The notes: generated by a model from the letters alone, not told the origin. A stretch of 37,233 bases of DNA from Verrucomicrobiota bacterium (GCA_003219175.1 QHPU01000072.1:1-37233), one strand, 5' to 3'. Positions 1 to 8,923 are shown, counted from the first letter of the stretch. Translations and numbers: made by a program.

Positions 1-1795
1 CGTTGAAATCGAGCAGGTTTCGCTGGGTTTTGCTTCCACCTTGCTGCCAGATACCGGCCATGCTTTGCACAGGGTCGTTGGGTGTAGCGTTCACCGTCGT
101 CCAGGTGGCGCCACCATCGTAGGTAGTTGAGATGAAGGCATACCACTTACCCGGGTAATGAAGCGCCTGGTAATCACCGGGCCGATCGCTTCCAAGAAAA
201 CCAACGGCAGCGCGGCCGGCATCACCGCCTACAGCTTCTATCTCAGCGGCATTCTTTACTCCATGAGTCGCCCCAATATCGATGTCATTGACCCAGTTGA
301 TTGTTGTTCCGGAACGGTTGCCTACCGCAACTCGGGCATGACCTTCCGGCGGATTGCCCGCCGCTACCGGTTCATTCCTCACATAGGAGTAGTAAATTTT
401 ATTGTTTGCATCGATTGCAATCGACGGATCGGCCCCTTGCGCTTGGGAAAACGCGTTTGGCACGCGGAAAGTAGTCCACGTCGTACCACCATCAGTGCTA
501 AATACGCCGCCCTGCAACCCGTGGCACTGATTGACAGGCAGCCAGGCCGTGCCATCGGGGGCCACATGAACGTGGCCGTGGAGACCGCCGCAGGAGGTTG
601 AGCCCTGACCCGTGTAAGCAAGAACAGATGCGTTCCAACTCGCGCCCTGTGTGTCACTGCGATAGCATGAGGCCGGACCAACGATGTCTTGTGAACAATA
701 GTAAACCGGCTGGCCATGATTAATCGGTGTCGTTAACGCACTCAGCGCGGCCGGGTAGGGACCTGAGCCGATGGTTTCGTGATCAGCACCGCCGTTTGGT
801 ACCGCGAGCGCGAGTTCTGTCCAGCCGAGAGGCGTAAGCCCACCTGGATCGCCGTCATTATCGGAGTAGGCGTACTCGAAAGTTGCGCCCGTCGTATTGT
901 TCGAAACGAAAGTGCGGCCGGTTTTCTGGTCGGTCCAGAGAATGGGATCGAGAGCAAGAATGTCTGTCGTTGCTGGAGATTTGTCTTCCCACAGGGCTTC
1001 GCAGCACTCCGGCTTGGCGGGAACGAGAGTCTCAGGCGGAGTAAGACGCCAGACGGGACCGGCATTCATCACCATGATGCGATGGGTAAATGGATTGAAG
1101 CCAATATTAAATTCACCGTTGCTTACTTCCGCAGAAGAGCCGGGGGGCGCATTAAAGGTAAGGTAACGCGGCGAATTAGCCTTGGTCTTATCAGCACCGC
1201 CAAACCCGGCAGTGCCACAGCCGCCGGATCCCGGCAGTAGCTCGATTTTGACATTCGTTGTCTCGCCAGTGGGCTGGAAAGGTACGATCTTAATGGTGTA
1301 ATGTGTGGTGCCGTCTTTGAGTGGAGCGACAGTTGCTATTTCGGGGCGGTATCCACTCGTCGCCGACTGGAAGTCGGCCGGTGTATTGCCCCCCAAATTA
1401 CCGACGACGCCTTCATAGATGTACAGATCGTAATCAGACTGGCCGGTGCCGGCATCTATCCAGGAAAGGGTGACCTTCACCGCCGCGTTGCAGTGGGTGC
1501 CGGTGTAACCTGCGGGAAGGGTCACCGTGAGATCAAAACTGTCGCACGGAAAAGTAGTGCTGTTGCAGCGCGGACCGGTATCCAGCTGGCCAAGACCGAG
1601 TGGCGACTGATTTGGCTGAACAAACGGACCGGCCGTGTACGTAACCGGACCGGATACGGTAGTCAAGGTACCGCTCGATGGAATGGAGGCGAAGCTAAGC
1701 ATCGCTATCCATGCGCCGAAAGAACAGAGCATGAGTGCGGCGAAGATGCGGGGATTAAAGAATGCGGATTCAGAAGTAGGATGATCTTTCTTCAT
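1..1795 (-). CDS. Secreted Asp-box (BNR/sialidase-like) repeat protein, C-terminus beyond left edge
   Basis: An uninterrupted minus-strand frame runs from an ATG at 1795 to the window edge (598 codons, no stop), so the gene is partial at its 3' end. Residues 1-40 look like a signal peptide: a short charged start followed by a hydrophobic stretch (IFAALMLCSFGAWIAMLSF). Residues about 90-190 resemble a pre-peptidase C-terminal-like beta domain (SDYDLYIYE). The distal half carries Asp-box motifs of the type S/T-x-D-G-G-x-T-W: STDGGTTW near residue 430 and TYDGGATW at about 559-565, plus a degenerate SDTQGASW. Such motifs occur in beta-propellers of sialidases, photosystem assembly factors and many extracellular proteins of unknown substrate. 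Seen: continuous frame, signal peptide, motifs. Inferred: secretion and a propeller fold. No catalytic sialidase arginine triad could be assigned. A C-terminal sorting tail may lie off the window. Confidence 0.85.
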   Translation of the reverse strand, partial: MKKDHPTSESAFFNPRIFAALMLCSFGAWIAMLSFASIPSSGTLTTVSGPVTYTAGPFVQPNQSPLGLGQLDTGPRCNSTTFPCDSFDLTVTLPAGYTGTHCNAAVKVTLSWIDAGTGQSDYDLYIYEGVVGNLGGNTPADFQSATSGYRPEIATVAPLKDGTTHYTIKIVPFQPTGETTNVKIELLPGSGGCGTAGFGGADKTKANSPRYLTFNAPPGSSAEVSNGEFNIGFNPFTHRIMVMNAGPVWRLTPPETLVPAKPECCEALWEDKSPATTDILALDPILWTDQKTGRTFVSNNTTGATFEYAYSDNDGDPGGLTPLGWTELALAVPNGGADHETIGSGPYPAALSALTTPINHGQPVYYCSQDIVGPASCYRSDTQGASWNASVLAYTGQGSTSCGGLHGHVHVAPDGTAWLPVNQCHGLQGGVFSTDGGTTWTTFRVPNAFSQAQGADPSIAIDANNKIYYSYVRNEPVAAGNPPEGHARVAVGNRSGTTINWVNDIDIGATHGVKNAAEIEAVGGDAGRAAVGFLGSDRPGDYQALHYPGKWYAFISTTYDGGATWTTVNATPNDPVQSMAGIWQQGGSKTQRNLLDFN

Positions 1796-1917
1796 GTAGT
1801 CAGTTGTTTGGAGTTAGGGTGATGCGCGGTAGGGTGATACGCTGGTAACCGAAATCTTGTTCGTATCGGCAGTTAAAGGTGGATGTGTTTGAGAAAGTTA
1901 GACTTACCGGTGGAGTT

Positions 1918-1933
1918 ATTACATTTTTGTAAT
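1918..1933. promoter_or_regulatory. Perfect inverted repeat ATTACA-N4-TGTAAT, candidate operator
   Basis: Six-base arms separated by TTTT lie about 125 bp upstream of the start of the secreted Asp-box gene, in a locally AT-rich part of the spacer. The form suits a dimeric regulator site or a small hairpin. Only one copy was noticed, so the function is a guess. Confidence 0.25.
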
Positions 1934-2218
1934 GTTAGATAGGTTCACCGATTGCTAGACATCCAAGGATCCTGGCCAACTAATTGAATGAACTTAAAGA
2001 TCAATCGCGAGCGGCGGAGCAACCGGCTATTACCAATTCGACCAACAAACATTCAGCAACCACGCAAGGAAAAACCGCGACGCACGCATTTGGTAATCGC
2101 ACGACATTCCCTGGATTACGTTACGGATTTCGCCAATACGCGGTTGGATATCGGCCCAACCCGGCCTGAAGAATGGCTAAATAGAAACGGAGAACGCCTT
2201 TTTTCCATCGTTCGAGTT

Positions 2219-2259
2219 TAGTCATTCCTTCGTCATTCGACTTCCGTCATCGTCATTTT
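2219..2259. repeat. Degenerate short-word tandem tract (GTCATTC/CGTCATT)
   Basis: The words TCATTC, CGTCATTCG and CGTCATCGTCATT follow one another. This is the reverse-complement style of the GAATGACGAA words found at 23942-24006. Confidence 0.5.
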
Positions 2260-2423
2260 CCCTCGAAATTGCCTACGCTGCGTTTGCCGGTTCCGCTCGG
2301 ACCTCCCAATTTTGAACCCGATAGCGCGCGTTCCTCCAAGCTCATCACTCTACCACCCGATTCTTCCCTCGCGCTCTCGTTGATTTGTCGAATCGCGGAT
2401 GCTAGGTAGCAGCGCTCCTCGCC

Positions 2424-5180
2424 ATGTCGCAGAACTACAAGGACACGCTCAACCTCCCGCGCACAGATTTTCCGATGAAAGCGAATCTGGCGCAGCGCGA
2501 ACCGGATTTACTTAAAAGATGGGAAGAAACCGGCGTTTATCGACAAATCCAAACGTCACGCGAAAACGCAGAGCTCTTTGTCCTGCACGACGGACCGCCC
2601 TTTGCCAACGGCGATGTGCACATGGGCACCGCGCTCAACAAAATCCTGAAGGATTTCGTCGTGAAATCCCAAACCATGCTCGGCAAACGCGCGCCTTACG
2701 TCCCGGGCTGGGACTGCCACGGACTCCCCATTGAATACAAAGTCGTAAAGGAATCGCGCGACCTCGCTCCGTTAGAAGTGCGCAAACGTTGCGAAGCATT
2801 CGCGCGCAAATTCATTGATCTCCAGCGTCAACAATTCAAACGCCTCGGCGTTTTCGGTGATTGGGAGCATCCCTATCTCACCATGAATCCCGTGTACGAG
2901 GCGGAAATTTTGCGTGCCTTTGCTGTCTTCGTCGAGAAAGGTCTGGTTTACGAATCAAAAAAACCGGTTTTCTGGAGCACGGGCGCACAGACCGCCCTCG
3001 CGGAAGCGGAAGTGGAATATCAGGAGCGCGACGACACCACCGTCTTCGTGAAGTTCCCGATCATTTCCGGGCGGCTCAAAGACAAGGCGAGCATTGCAAT
3101 CTGGACCACCACGCCGTGGACCCTTCCGGCGAATCTGCTCATCGCCGTTCATCCAAAAGAAATCTACGTCGTCCAGGAATTCACTCGCGCGAATACGGGA
3201 GGAAGCTCAACACCCCAGACAGAAACCCTCGTGCTCGCCGACAAACTAGTCCCGCAATTTTGCGCCGCCACCGGCTTCCAGCCGACCGGCGAACCGATGG
3301 AATCGTTCCCCGGCGACAGACTCGAAGGCATCGGCGCGCAACACCCCTTTCTTCCGCGCACAGCCGTGGTTCTGACCGCCGAGTTCGTCACCATGGATAC
3401 CGGCACCGGCGCGGTCCACATCGCGCCTGGACATGGCGAAGACGATTACGTCCTCGGATCACGAAACAGTTTTCCCATTCTCTCGCCCGTTGACGATCAC
3501 GGCCGCTATACTAACGAGGTCGGGATTCCGGAACTGGTCGGCCAATATGTTTTTGACGCCAACGCGGACATCATTCGCATTCTGCGCGCCAAAGGCATGC
3601 TCCTGGCCGAACAAAATTTTCACCACACCTATCCCTATTGCTGGCGCTCGAAAACGCCGATCATCTTTCGCGCGGTCGAACAATTCTTCATTCGCCTCGA
3701 CGATATCCGCAGCAAAGCACTCGATGCCATTCATCACCACGTAAAATGGGTGCCTTCCTGGGGTGAAAATCGTATTGCCGGCACGGTGGAATCGCGCCCG
3801 GACTGGGTGATCTCGCGCCAGCGAAGTTGGGGCGTGCCCTTACCGGTCTTCTATATAGACGATCGCGCCACACTTAACGCCGATTGGATCCGCAAACTCG
3901 CCGACCTTGTCGCGAAGCGCGGCTCTAACGTCTGGTTCGAATTCAGCGACGCGGAGCTCGCGCGCGAACTCGGGCTTCCGGAAGGCACAACGAAACGCAA
4001 CGACACCATTGACGTCTGGATCGATAGCGGGGTCTCACATCTGGCCGTTTGCGCGACTCATCCGGAATTACGCGACCCCGCCGACATGTATCTCGAAGCC
4101 ACCGATCAGCATCGCGGCTGGTTTCAATCCTCACTTATGACCAGCATCGCGCTGAGCGATCGCGCGCCTTACAAAATGTGCCTCACGCACGGCTTTGTTG
4201 TCGATCTCGACGGCAAAAAAATTTCCAAGTCCGGCACTTATGACAAGCCGATGGACGCCGGGCATTTCGTCAAAAAGTACGGCGCTGATTTGATTCGCTT
4301 GTGGGCGAGCAGCATCAACTTCGGAGACGACGTTCCGTTCTCCGAGGAGATGTTCACCCGTCTCGGCGACACCTACCGACGCATTCGCAATACCCTCCGC
4401 ATCTTGTTAGGGAATTTGCTTGATTATTCTGTAGCCGGGGTCGCTGACCGCGGGCCGCAGCCAACGGCAGCAGCTACAATGATCGACCGCTGGATTCTCG
4501 ATCGACTCGATCATGTCATCGCTGAATGCCGGAGCGCGTATGCCGCCTTCGAGTTCCACAAGGTTTATCACAGCATCAATCATTTTTGCGCCGTCGATCT
4601 CAGCAGCCTGTACATCGACATTACCAAAGATCGGATGTATTGCGACGCCCCGGATTCGCCGCGCCGCCGCGCTACCCAGTTTGCCATGCACAAAATTTTC
4701 GATGCCCTTTGCCGTTTACTCGCGCCCGTTCTCGTTTTCACGGCGGAAGAGGCATGGGGCTATCGCTCTGCAGCGACAAGCTCCGTCCACCTGCAATTAT
4801 TCCCGGAAGCCGACGGTCGCGTGCGCGATTCAGCCGCGAGCCAGCAAATTGATCAGCTGCTAAGACTCCGCGGCGTCATCGGTCAGGCGCTGGAAAAAGC
4901 GCGACAGGACAAACTAATCGGTAACTCGCTCGAGGCTCGTGTCACTTTGAAATGCGATCGAAAACTGATTGGCGCGATTTCAAAAGAAGAGCTCGAGGAA
5001 TTTTTTATTCTCAGCGATCTCATCATTGAAGATGCGACCGAACCGTCCGCTACGGTCGAGAAAACTGCGTTTGCCAAATGTGCGCGCTGCTGGCGCCATC
5101 GGGCCTATGTGGGCACAAGCAAAACCTATCCGGACTTATGTGATCGCTGCGAGAATGTGGTACTGGGAAGCAAAGGTTAA
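2424..5180 (+). CDS. ileS: Isoleucyl-tRNA synthetase
   Basis: IleRS charges tRNA-Ile with isoleucine in the cytoplasm, using ATP, and edits misactivated valine. The 918-residue frame has the full class I layout: the HIGH-type motif HMGT at residues 66-69 following GPPFANGDV, a CP1 editing region in residues about 190-400 (TWTLPAN-type motif seen as TTTPWTLPANLL), and the KMSKS-type loop KISKS at residues 599-603. The C-terminal zinc finger has CARC and CDRC pairs near residues 890-913. Length fits bacterial IleRS with the C-terminal zinc-binding domain. The start at MSQNYKDTLNLPRT agrees with the family N-terminus, although no strong ribosome binding site is visible. lspA follows 84 bp downstream, an ileS-lspA order common in bacteria. 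No mupirocin-resistant type features were noticed. Confidence 0.97.
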   Translation: MSQNYKDTLNLPRTDFPMKANLAQREPDLLKRWEETGVYRQIQTSRENAELFVLHDGPPFANGDVHMGTALNKILKDFVVKSQTMLGKRAPYVPGWDCHGLPIEYKVVKESRDLAPLEVRKRCEAFARKFIDLQRQQFKRLGVFGDWEHPYLTMNPVYEAEILRAFAVFVEKGLVYESKKPVFWSTGAQTALAEAEVEYQERDDTTVFVKFPIISGRLKDKASIAIWTTTPWTLPANLLIAVHPKEIYVVQEFTRANTGGSSTPQTETLVLADKLVPQFCAATGFQPTGEPMESFPGDRLEGIGAQHPFLPRTAVVLTAEFVTMDTGTGAVHIAPGHGEDDYVLGSRNSFPILSPVDDHGRYTNEVGIPELVGQYVFDANADIIRILRAKGMLLAEQNFHHTYPYCWRSKTPIIFRAVEQFFIRLDDIRSKALDAIHHHVKWVPSWGENRIAGTVESRPDWVISRQRSWGVPLPVFYIDDRATLNADWIRKLADLVAKRGSNVWFEFSDAELARELGLPEGTTKRNDTIDVWIDSGVSHLAVCATHPELRDPADMYLEATDQHRGWFQSSLMTSIALSDRAPYKMCLTHGFVVDLDGKKISKSGTYDKPMDAGHFVKKYGADLIRLWASSINFGDDVPFSEEMFTRLGDTYRRIRNTLRILLGNLLDYSVAGVADRGPQPTAAATMIDRWILDRLDHVIAECRSAYAAFEFHKVYHSINHFCAVDLSSLYIDITKDRMYCDAPDSPRRRATQFAMHKIFDALCRLLAPVLVFTAEEAWGYRSAATSSVHLQLFPEADGRVRDSAASQQIDQLLRLRGVIGQALEKARQDKLIGNSLEARVTLKCDRKLIGAISKEELEEFFILSDLIIEDATEPSATVEKTAFAKCARCWRHRAYVGTSKTYPDLCDRCENVVLGSKG

Positions 5181-5264
5181 AAAGTTAAAAAGGTTACATC
5201 GTTAAAAAGAGATGGCCGCGCTCGACCGATTTAACTTCTAACGCTTTTAACAATTTAACGACTC
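5181..5264. repeat. Intergenic GTTAAAAA/TTTAAC word repeats
   Basis: Between ileS and lspA, GTTAAAAA-type words are repeated on one side (three copies) and TTTAAC/TTTAACGA-type words on the other. The two halves are roughly complementary and could pair in the ileS-lspA transcript. Confidence 0.45.
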
Positions 5265-5756
5265 ATGAAATGGATCGCTTTCCTCTCCCTACCCCTCTAC
5301 ACGCTCGACCAGATCACAAAATATTGGATCCTGCGACACCTCGATGCCGACTCGAACCTCGCGATTATCCGTCGCTGGTTCTACCTCGTGAACGTTACCA
5401 ACACCGGCGCAGCTTTCGGTTCCTTCAAGAACAATAACGCCTTTTTCATCGTCCTATCGTTGATCGCAATGGTTGCGGTGCTTTTCACTCTGCTGCGGAA
5501 GCGAGGTCACCCAGATGCCTGGCGCGACCTCTCCCTAGCGTTGCTTCTCGCCGGCGTCATGGGCAACCTCACCGACCGAATCATTCTCGGTCACGTCACC
5601 GATTTTCTTCTCTTCAATCTGCATGTTCGCTTCGCCGATCCCTTTCCCGCCTTCAACGTCGCCGACTCCTGCATCTGCATCGCAGTGGTCTGCTTTATCG
5701 TTCACACCCTGCGCCAAAAACCGTCCAGCGATGGCGCCAAACCGAAGGGGTTGTAG
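5265..5756 (+). CDS. lspA: Lipoprotein signal peptidase (signal peptidase II)
   Basis: LspA is an inner-membrane aspartic protease that removes the signal peptide of diacylglyceryl-modified prolipoproteins. The 163-residue protein has four hydrophobic segments. It carries the family motifs GNLTDR (residues 100-105), VTDF with the presumed catalytic Asp113, and FNVADS with the second catalytic Asp134. The conserved N-terminal DQITK and the NTGAAFG motif (residues 46-52) are present too. Length is normal. The TAG stop at 5754-5756 lies inside a hairpin repeat (5753-5776). A substrate-type lipoprotein begins at the right edge of this window (37132). Confidence 0.95.
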   Translation: MKWIAFLSLPLYTLDQITKYWILRHLDADSNLAIIRRWFYLVNVTNTGAAFGSFKNNNAFFIVLSLIAMVAVLFTLLRKRGHPDAWRDLSLALLLAGVMGNLTDRIILGHVTDFLLFNLHVRFADPFPAFNVADSCICIAVVCFIVHTLRQKPSSDGAKPKGL

Positions 5757-5776
5757 CTACGGCGCTCTGTCGCCGT
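5753..5776 (+). repeat. GTAG-headed hairpin repeat at the lspA stop codon
   Basis: GTAG is followed closely by a perfect six-pair stem ACGGCG/CGCCGT with loop CTCTGT. The TAG is the lspA stop. Same architecture as the elements at 7139, 19390, 30729 and 35415. Confidence 0.6.
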
Positions 5777-5834
5777 GATTCTCGTTCGCCCCGACCAGCG
5801 GGACGGCTACACTGCCGTCGTGAGCACAACAGCC

Positions 5835-7142
5835 ATGCAGGAAACCGCGCGCGCCATTGCGACAAAACTGCGCCAGCACGGCCACCTCGCCTACTTCGCC
5901 GGTGGTTGCGTTCGGGACATGGTCCGCGGGCTTCCGCCGAAAGATATCGACATCGCCACCGATGCGCGCCCGGAGCAGGTGCAGAAAATTTTCGCGCGCA
6001 CGTATGCGGTCGGCGCGCATTTCGGCGTCATCGTTGTCTTGGAAAACGGATTGCAGTTCGAAATTGCGACCTTCCGCTCCGACGACGTCTACCTGGATGG
6101 ACGTCGACCCACCGAAGTTCACTTTTCTTCGCCGGAGGAAGACGCGCGCCGCCGCGATTTCACCGTCAACGGAATGTTTTTCGATCCCGCCAAAAATGAA
6201 GTGATCGATTTCGTCGACGGGCGGACCGATCTTAAAGCAAAATTGATCCGCGCCATTGGCGATCCGAGACAACGGTTCTCCGAAGATCGTCTGCGACTGC
6301 TACGCGCTATCCGTTTCGCCACCGTCCTCGAGTTTGAAATCGAAAAGGAAACCTGGAACGCGCTCGCACAAAACGCCGCCTCCATCAGCGAGATCAGCGC
6401 GGAACGGATTCGCGATGAGCTAGTGCGCATTTTTCTCTCGCCGCATCGGTTGCGCGGCTGGGATTTGCTCGATCAATCAGGGCTGCTGCGCGCCGTTCTT
6501 CCCGAAATTGAGCCGATGAAAGGTTGTGAGCAGCCGCCCCAGTTCCATCCGGAGGGCGATGTATTTCAGCACACCCGCCTCATGCTCAAGCTTTTGCCGG
6601 AAAAAGTTTCCGTGCCGCTCGTGTTCAGTGTCATCCTGCACGACATCGCGAAACCGGTCACCGCCACAGTCGATGCCGACGGCCGCATTCGTTTTAACGA
6701 ACACGACCGAATCGGCGCGGAAATGACTGAAAAGATCATGGAACGGTTACGTTTTTCGCGGGCGGAAATCGACGCCAGCGTGGAAATGGTGCGCCAACAC
6801 ATGGTCTTCAAGGATGTGCCGCGGATGCGCGTGGCCAGACTGAAGCGATTCATGGCGCGACCGACTTTTGAAGATGAAATGGAACTGCATCGGGTCGATT
6901 GCGCGAGCAGTCATGCCATGCTGGACAATTACGAATTTCTTCAGCGCAAAAAGGAAGAGTTTGCGAACGAGCCCATCATCCCGCCGCCATTGGTCACGGG
7001 AAATGATTTAATCGCGATGGGAATGAAACCGGGCCCGAAGTTCGGCGAAATACTCGAAGCAGTGGAAACGCGCCAACTCGAAGGCGCACTCAAAACGCGC
7101 GAGGAAGCGCTCGACTGGGTAAAACGAGAATACGCCGTGTAG
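5835..7142 (+). CDS. cca: CCA tRNA nucleotidyltransferase / poly(A) polymerase family protein with HD domain
   Basis: Class II nucleotidyltransferase expected to build or repair the 3' CCA end of tRNAs. From the chosen ATG the protein has 435 residues. GGCVRD lies at residues 23-28, followed by the metal-binding pair D37-x-D39 (KDIDIAT). The RRRDFTVNGMFFD motif, the DRLRLLRAIRFA motif and ERIRDELVRI define the head and neck. An HD domain is indicated by FQHTRLML and LHDIAKP. The open frame extends upstream to GTG 5775, but that stretch is intergenic repeat, so the start is set at ATG 5835 (GTG 5820 is an alternative). Sequence alone does not separate a full CCA-adding enzyme from an A-adding enzyme or a poly(A) polymerase. 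The TAG stop is fused to a hairpin element. Confidence 0.9.
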   Translation: MQETARAIATKLRQHGHLAYFAGGCVRDMVRGLPPKDIDIATDARPEQVQKIFARTYAVGAHFGVIVVLENGLQFEIATFRSDDVYLDGRRPTEVHFSSPEEDARRRDFTVNGMFFDPAKNEVIDFVDGRTDLKAKLIRAIGDPRQRFSEDRLRLLRAIRFATVLEFEIEKETWNALAQNAASISEISAERIRDELVRIFLSPHRLRGWDLLDQSGLLRAVLPEIEPMKGCEQPPQFHPEGDVFQHTRLMLKLLPEKVSVPLVFSVILHDIAKPVTATVDADGRIRFNEHDRIGAEMTEKIMERLRFSRAEIDASVEMVRQHMVFKDVPRMRVARLKRFMARPTFEDEMELHRVDCASSHAMLDNYEFLQRKKEEFANEPIIPPPLVTGNDLIAMGMKPGPKFGEILEAVETRQLEGALKTREEALDWVKREYAV

Positions 7143-7239
7143 CGCGCGCATCTTGCGCGCTCAGCTTCGGATTCTGCGAAGCTTTCTCTAAATGTATCGG
7201 ACAGAGTGTCCGATACTATGCAGAGGAGGCGCGCGCTAC
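7139..7239. repeat. 101-bp palindromic composite element
   Basis: Outer perfect inverted repeats GTAGCGCGCGC (7139-7149) and GCGCGCGCTAC (7229-7239) enclose three nested hairpins. These are GCGCGC-ATCTT-GCGCGC (7144-7160), AGCTTCG/CGAAGCT (7163-7183), and a ten-pair hairpin GTATCGGACA-GAG-TGTCCGATAC (7194-7216). The left GTAG contributes the stop codon of the upstream gene. Confidence 0.65.
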
Positions 7240-7244
7240 CCTTT

Positions 7245-7281
7245 TGACATCAAACCTCAACCATCGAACATCAAACATCCG
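7245..7281. repeat. CATCAAACC/ATCGAACATCAAACATC word repeat
   Basis: Immediately before the glycogen-synthase-like start, the words CATCAAAC, CATCGAAC and CATCAAAC follow one another. The tract at 12570-12600 resembles the reverse complement (GATGTTG words). Confidence 0.45.
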
Positions 7282-8739
7282 ATGCGTATCTTGATGATCA
7301 GTGCGGAAGGACCGCCGTTGCAACGCGCTGGAGCGCTCGTCGACGTGCTCGATGCTCTACCTCACGAATTGCGCGAGCGCGGCCACGAAGTCAGCCTCGT
7401 GCTGCCATTTTATCGCGAACTGCGCGAGAACAAACGGATCGAGGCCAACGATACTGGCGTCACCGTCGACATCCGCGTTGGCGATAAAAATCATGTTGCC
7501 GAATATTTCGAAAGTCGAACCGCAACCGGGGTCCAGGTTTTTTTTGTTCGCTGCGATGAATTCTACGATCGCCTGGAAATTTATGGTGAACATGGAACCG
7601 CCTACGAAGACAACGCCGCGCGTTTTATCTTTTTCAACAAAGCCGCCATCGAGCTGGCACGGCGCCTGACCCCGGCGCCAGAAATCCTGCATGTCCATGA
7701 TTGGGCAGCCGCGCTCATTCCCGCCTACGTTCACGCCCACAATTTGCCCTTTGCCACCGTCCTAACGATTCATAGACTGGGAGAGCAGGGAAGTTTTTGG
7801 GGGCTCGATTTCGCTCTCACTAATTTACCGCAGCGATTTTTCTCGCTGCGCGGTGTCGAGTTCTTCGGCCGCCTTAATTTTTTGAAAGGCGGGATCGTTT
7901 TCGCCGATCGCATCACCACGGTAAGTGAACATTACAAGCACGAAATCCTGCGGCCGGAAGGCGGCTGCGGACTCGATGCCGTTCTCCGCGAAAATGCCCA
8001 CAAGCTCAGCGGCATTTTGCACGGGGCCGATTATGACCGCTGGAATCCGGAGACCGATCCGCTTTTACCGGCCCGCTTCGCCGCCGGGAAATTATGGGGC
8101 AAAATGATTTGTCGCGACGTTCTCCTTGCCGACATGCGGCTGGCGCCGGCACCGCGTGGACCGGTTGTTGGAATGGTTACGCGCGTGGTCGCGGAAAAAG
8201 GCTTTGGCATTCTCACCCCGCTGTTCGATCGCATGCTCTCGGATGATGTCCGCCTTATCATTCTCGGCGAAGGCGATCCCGGGTTCGAAACCACTCTCGC
8301 CATTGCTTCCCGGCGTTACCCGGCACGATTCGCTTATCGCCGCCATTACGATGATCGACTCGCACACTTGATCGAAGCGGGCTCGGACATCACGCTCGTT
8401 CCATCCCAGTTTGAACCAGGCGGATTGATCGCAATGTATAGCTTGCGATATGGCGCGATCCCAATCGCGCACGCCAGCGGGGGCATTCAGGAAATCGTTC
8501 AGGATTATGACCCGACACTCCCTCCAGCACAGGCTGGCTACGGTTTTCTTTGCTACAACTATTCGTCGGACGCGTTTTGGGACTCGATTAAACGTGCTCG
8601 GTTTCTGTTTCCCGATCGCGCTCTTTGGAGCGGTCTGATCCGTCGGGCCATGGAGCGGGAATTTTCCTGGCCGGGGTCGGCGCAACGCTACGAAAGTTTG
8701 TATAGCGCCCTCGTGGGCGAATCCGACCTCGCCGCGTAG
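7282..8739 (+). CDS. Glycogen/starch synthase-like glycosyltransferase (GT5), divergent donor-site motif
   Basis: GT5 enzymes transfer glucose from ADP-glucose (or UDP-glucose) to a growing alpha-1,4-glucan. The 485-residue frame has the GT-B two-domain layout. The N-terminal Rossmann half includes HVHDWAAALIPAY and a TIHRLGEQGSF segment in place of TVHNLAYQG. The C-terminal half includes MVTRVVAEKG, GEGDPGFE and PSQFEPGGLIAMYSLRYGAIP, which keeps the catalytic EPxGL region. The usual N-terminal KTGGL/KVGGL motif reads RAGAL (residues 15-19, after LQ): the lysine is replaced by arginine and one glycine by alanine. The start is ATG 7282 because upstream codons lie in intergenic repeats. It may be a true glycogen synthase, a donor-shifted paralogue or a maltose-1-phosphate-making enzyme, so no gene symbol is given. 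Confidence 0.85.
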   Translation: MRILMISAEGPPLQRAGALVDVLDALPHELRERGHEVSLVLPFYRELRENKRIEANDTGVTVDIRVGDKNHVAEYFESRTATGVQVFFVRCDEFYDRLEIYGEHGTAYEDNAARFIFFNKAAIELARRLTPAPEILHVHDWAAALIPAYVHAHNLPFATVLTIHRLGEQGSFWGLDFALTNLPQRFFSLRGVEFFGRLNFLKGGIVFADRITTVSEHYKHEILRPEGGCGLDAVLRENAHKLSGILHGADYDRWNPETDPLLPARFAAGKLWGKMICRDVLLADMRLAPAPRGPVVGMVTRVVAEKGFGILTPLFDRMLSDDVRLIILGEGDPGFETTLAIASRRYPARFAYRRHYDDRLAHLIEAGSDITLVPSQFEPGGLIAMYSLRYGAIPIAHASGGIQEIVQDYDPTLPPAQAGYGFLCYNYSSDAFWDSIKRARFLFPDRALWSGLIRRAMEREFSWPGSAQRYESLYSALVGESDLAA

Positions 8740-8793
8740 GCAGGGCGATTACCCCCAAATTGCCTGCGTTTATGCGCCTGAAACGGTGTCCCC

Positions 8794-8819
8794 GGGGCGA
8801 TTCAGTGAATCGCCCCTAC
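8794..8819 (-). repeat. GTAG-headed palindrome GGGGCGATTCA-G-TGAATCGCCCC
   Basis: Perfect 11-bp arms (8794-8804 and 8806-8816) flank one central base. The minus strand begins GTAG at 8819. It sits downstream of the GT5 gene without a T-run, so it is not a standard terminator. It is grouped with the other GTAG-headed palindromes. Confidence 0.6.
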
Positions 8820-8923
8820 CGACGCGCAGCCGCTCCGTGAGCCGAGACGCGAATAAAGCGAGGGCAGCAGCGTCAAAAAACCGCACCCTGACGAGCAGTA
8901 CTATGGTACTACATAAGGTCCTA

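Larger units (their letters stand above)
1796..2423. other. 628-bp non-coding spacer between divergent genes
   Basis: This spacer separates the secreted Asp-box gene (minus) from ileS (plus) and must hold both promoters. It contains a perfect inverted repeat at 1918-1933 and a tract at about 2219-2259 built from repeated TCATTC/CGTCATT words. Short frames at 1984-2221 have no domain-like content and are not called. No T-box signature (AGGGTGGNACC-like) was found upstream of ileS. Confidence 0.6.

Noticed and set aside
158-1822. Several plus-strand frames of 60-170 codons
   Set aside because: They lie opposite the continuous minus-strand secreted protein frame and show no domain-like sequence.
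1984-2221. Two overlapping small plus-strand frames
   Set aside because: Low-complexity composition, no ribosome binding site, no recognisable family; more likely spacer.
2260-2423. T-box riboswitch ahead of ileS
   Set aside because: No T-box consensus, specifier hairpin or terminator was found.
5775-5834. Upstream GTG start for the CCA-adding-type gene
   Set aside because: The codons fall in the hairpin repeat region behind lspA; ATG 5835 fits the family N-terminus.
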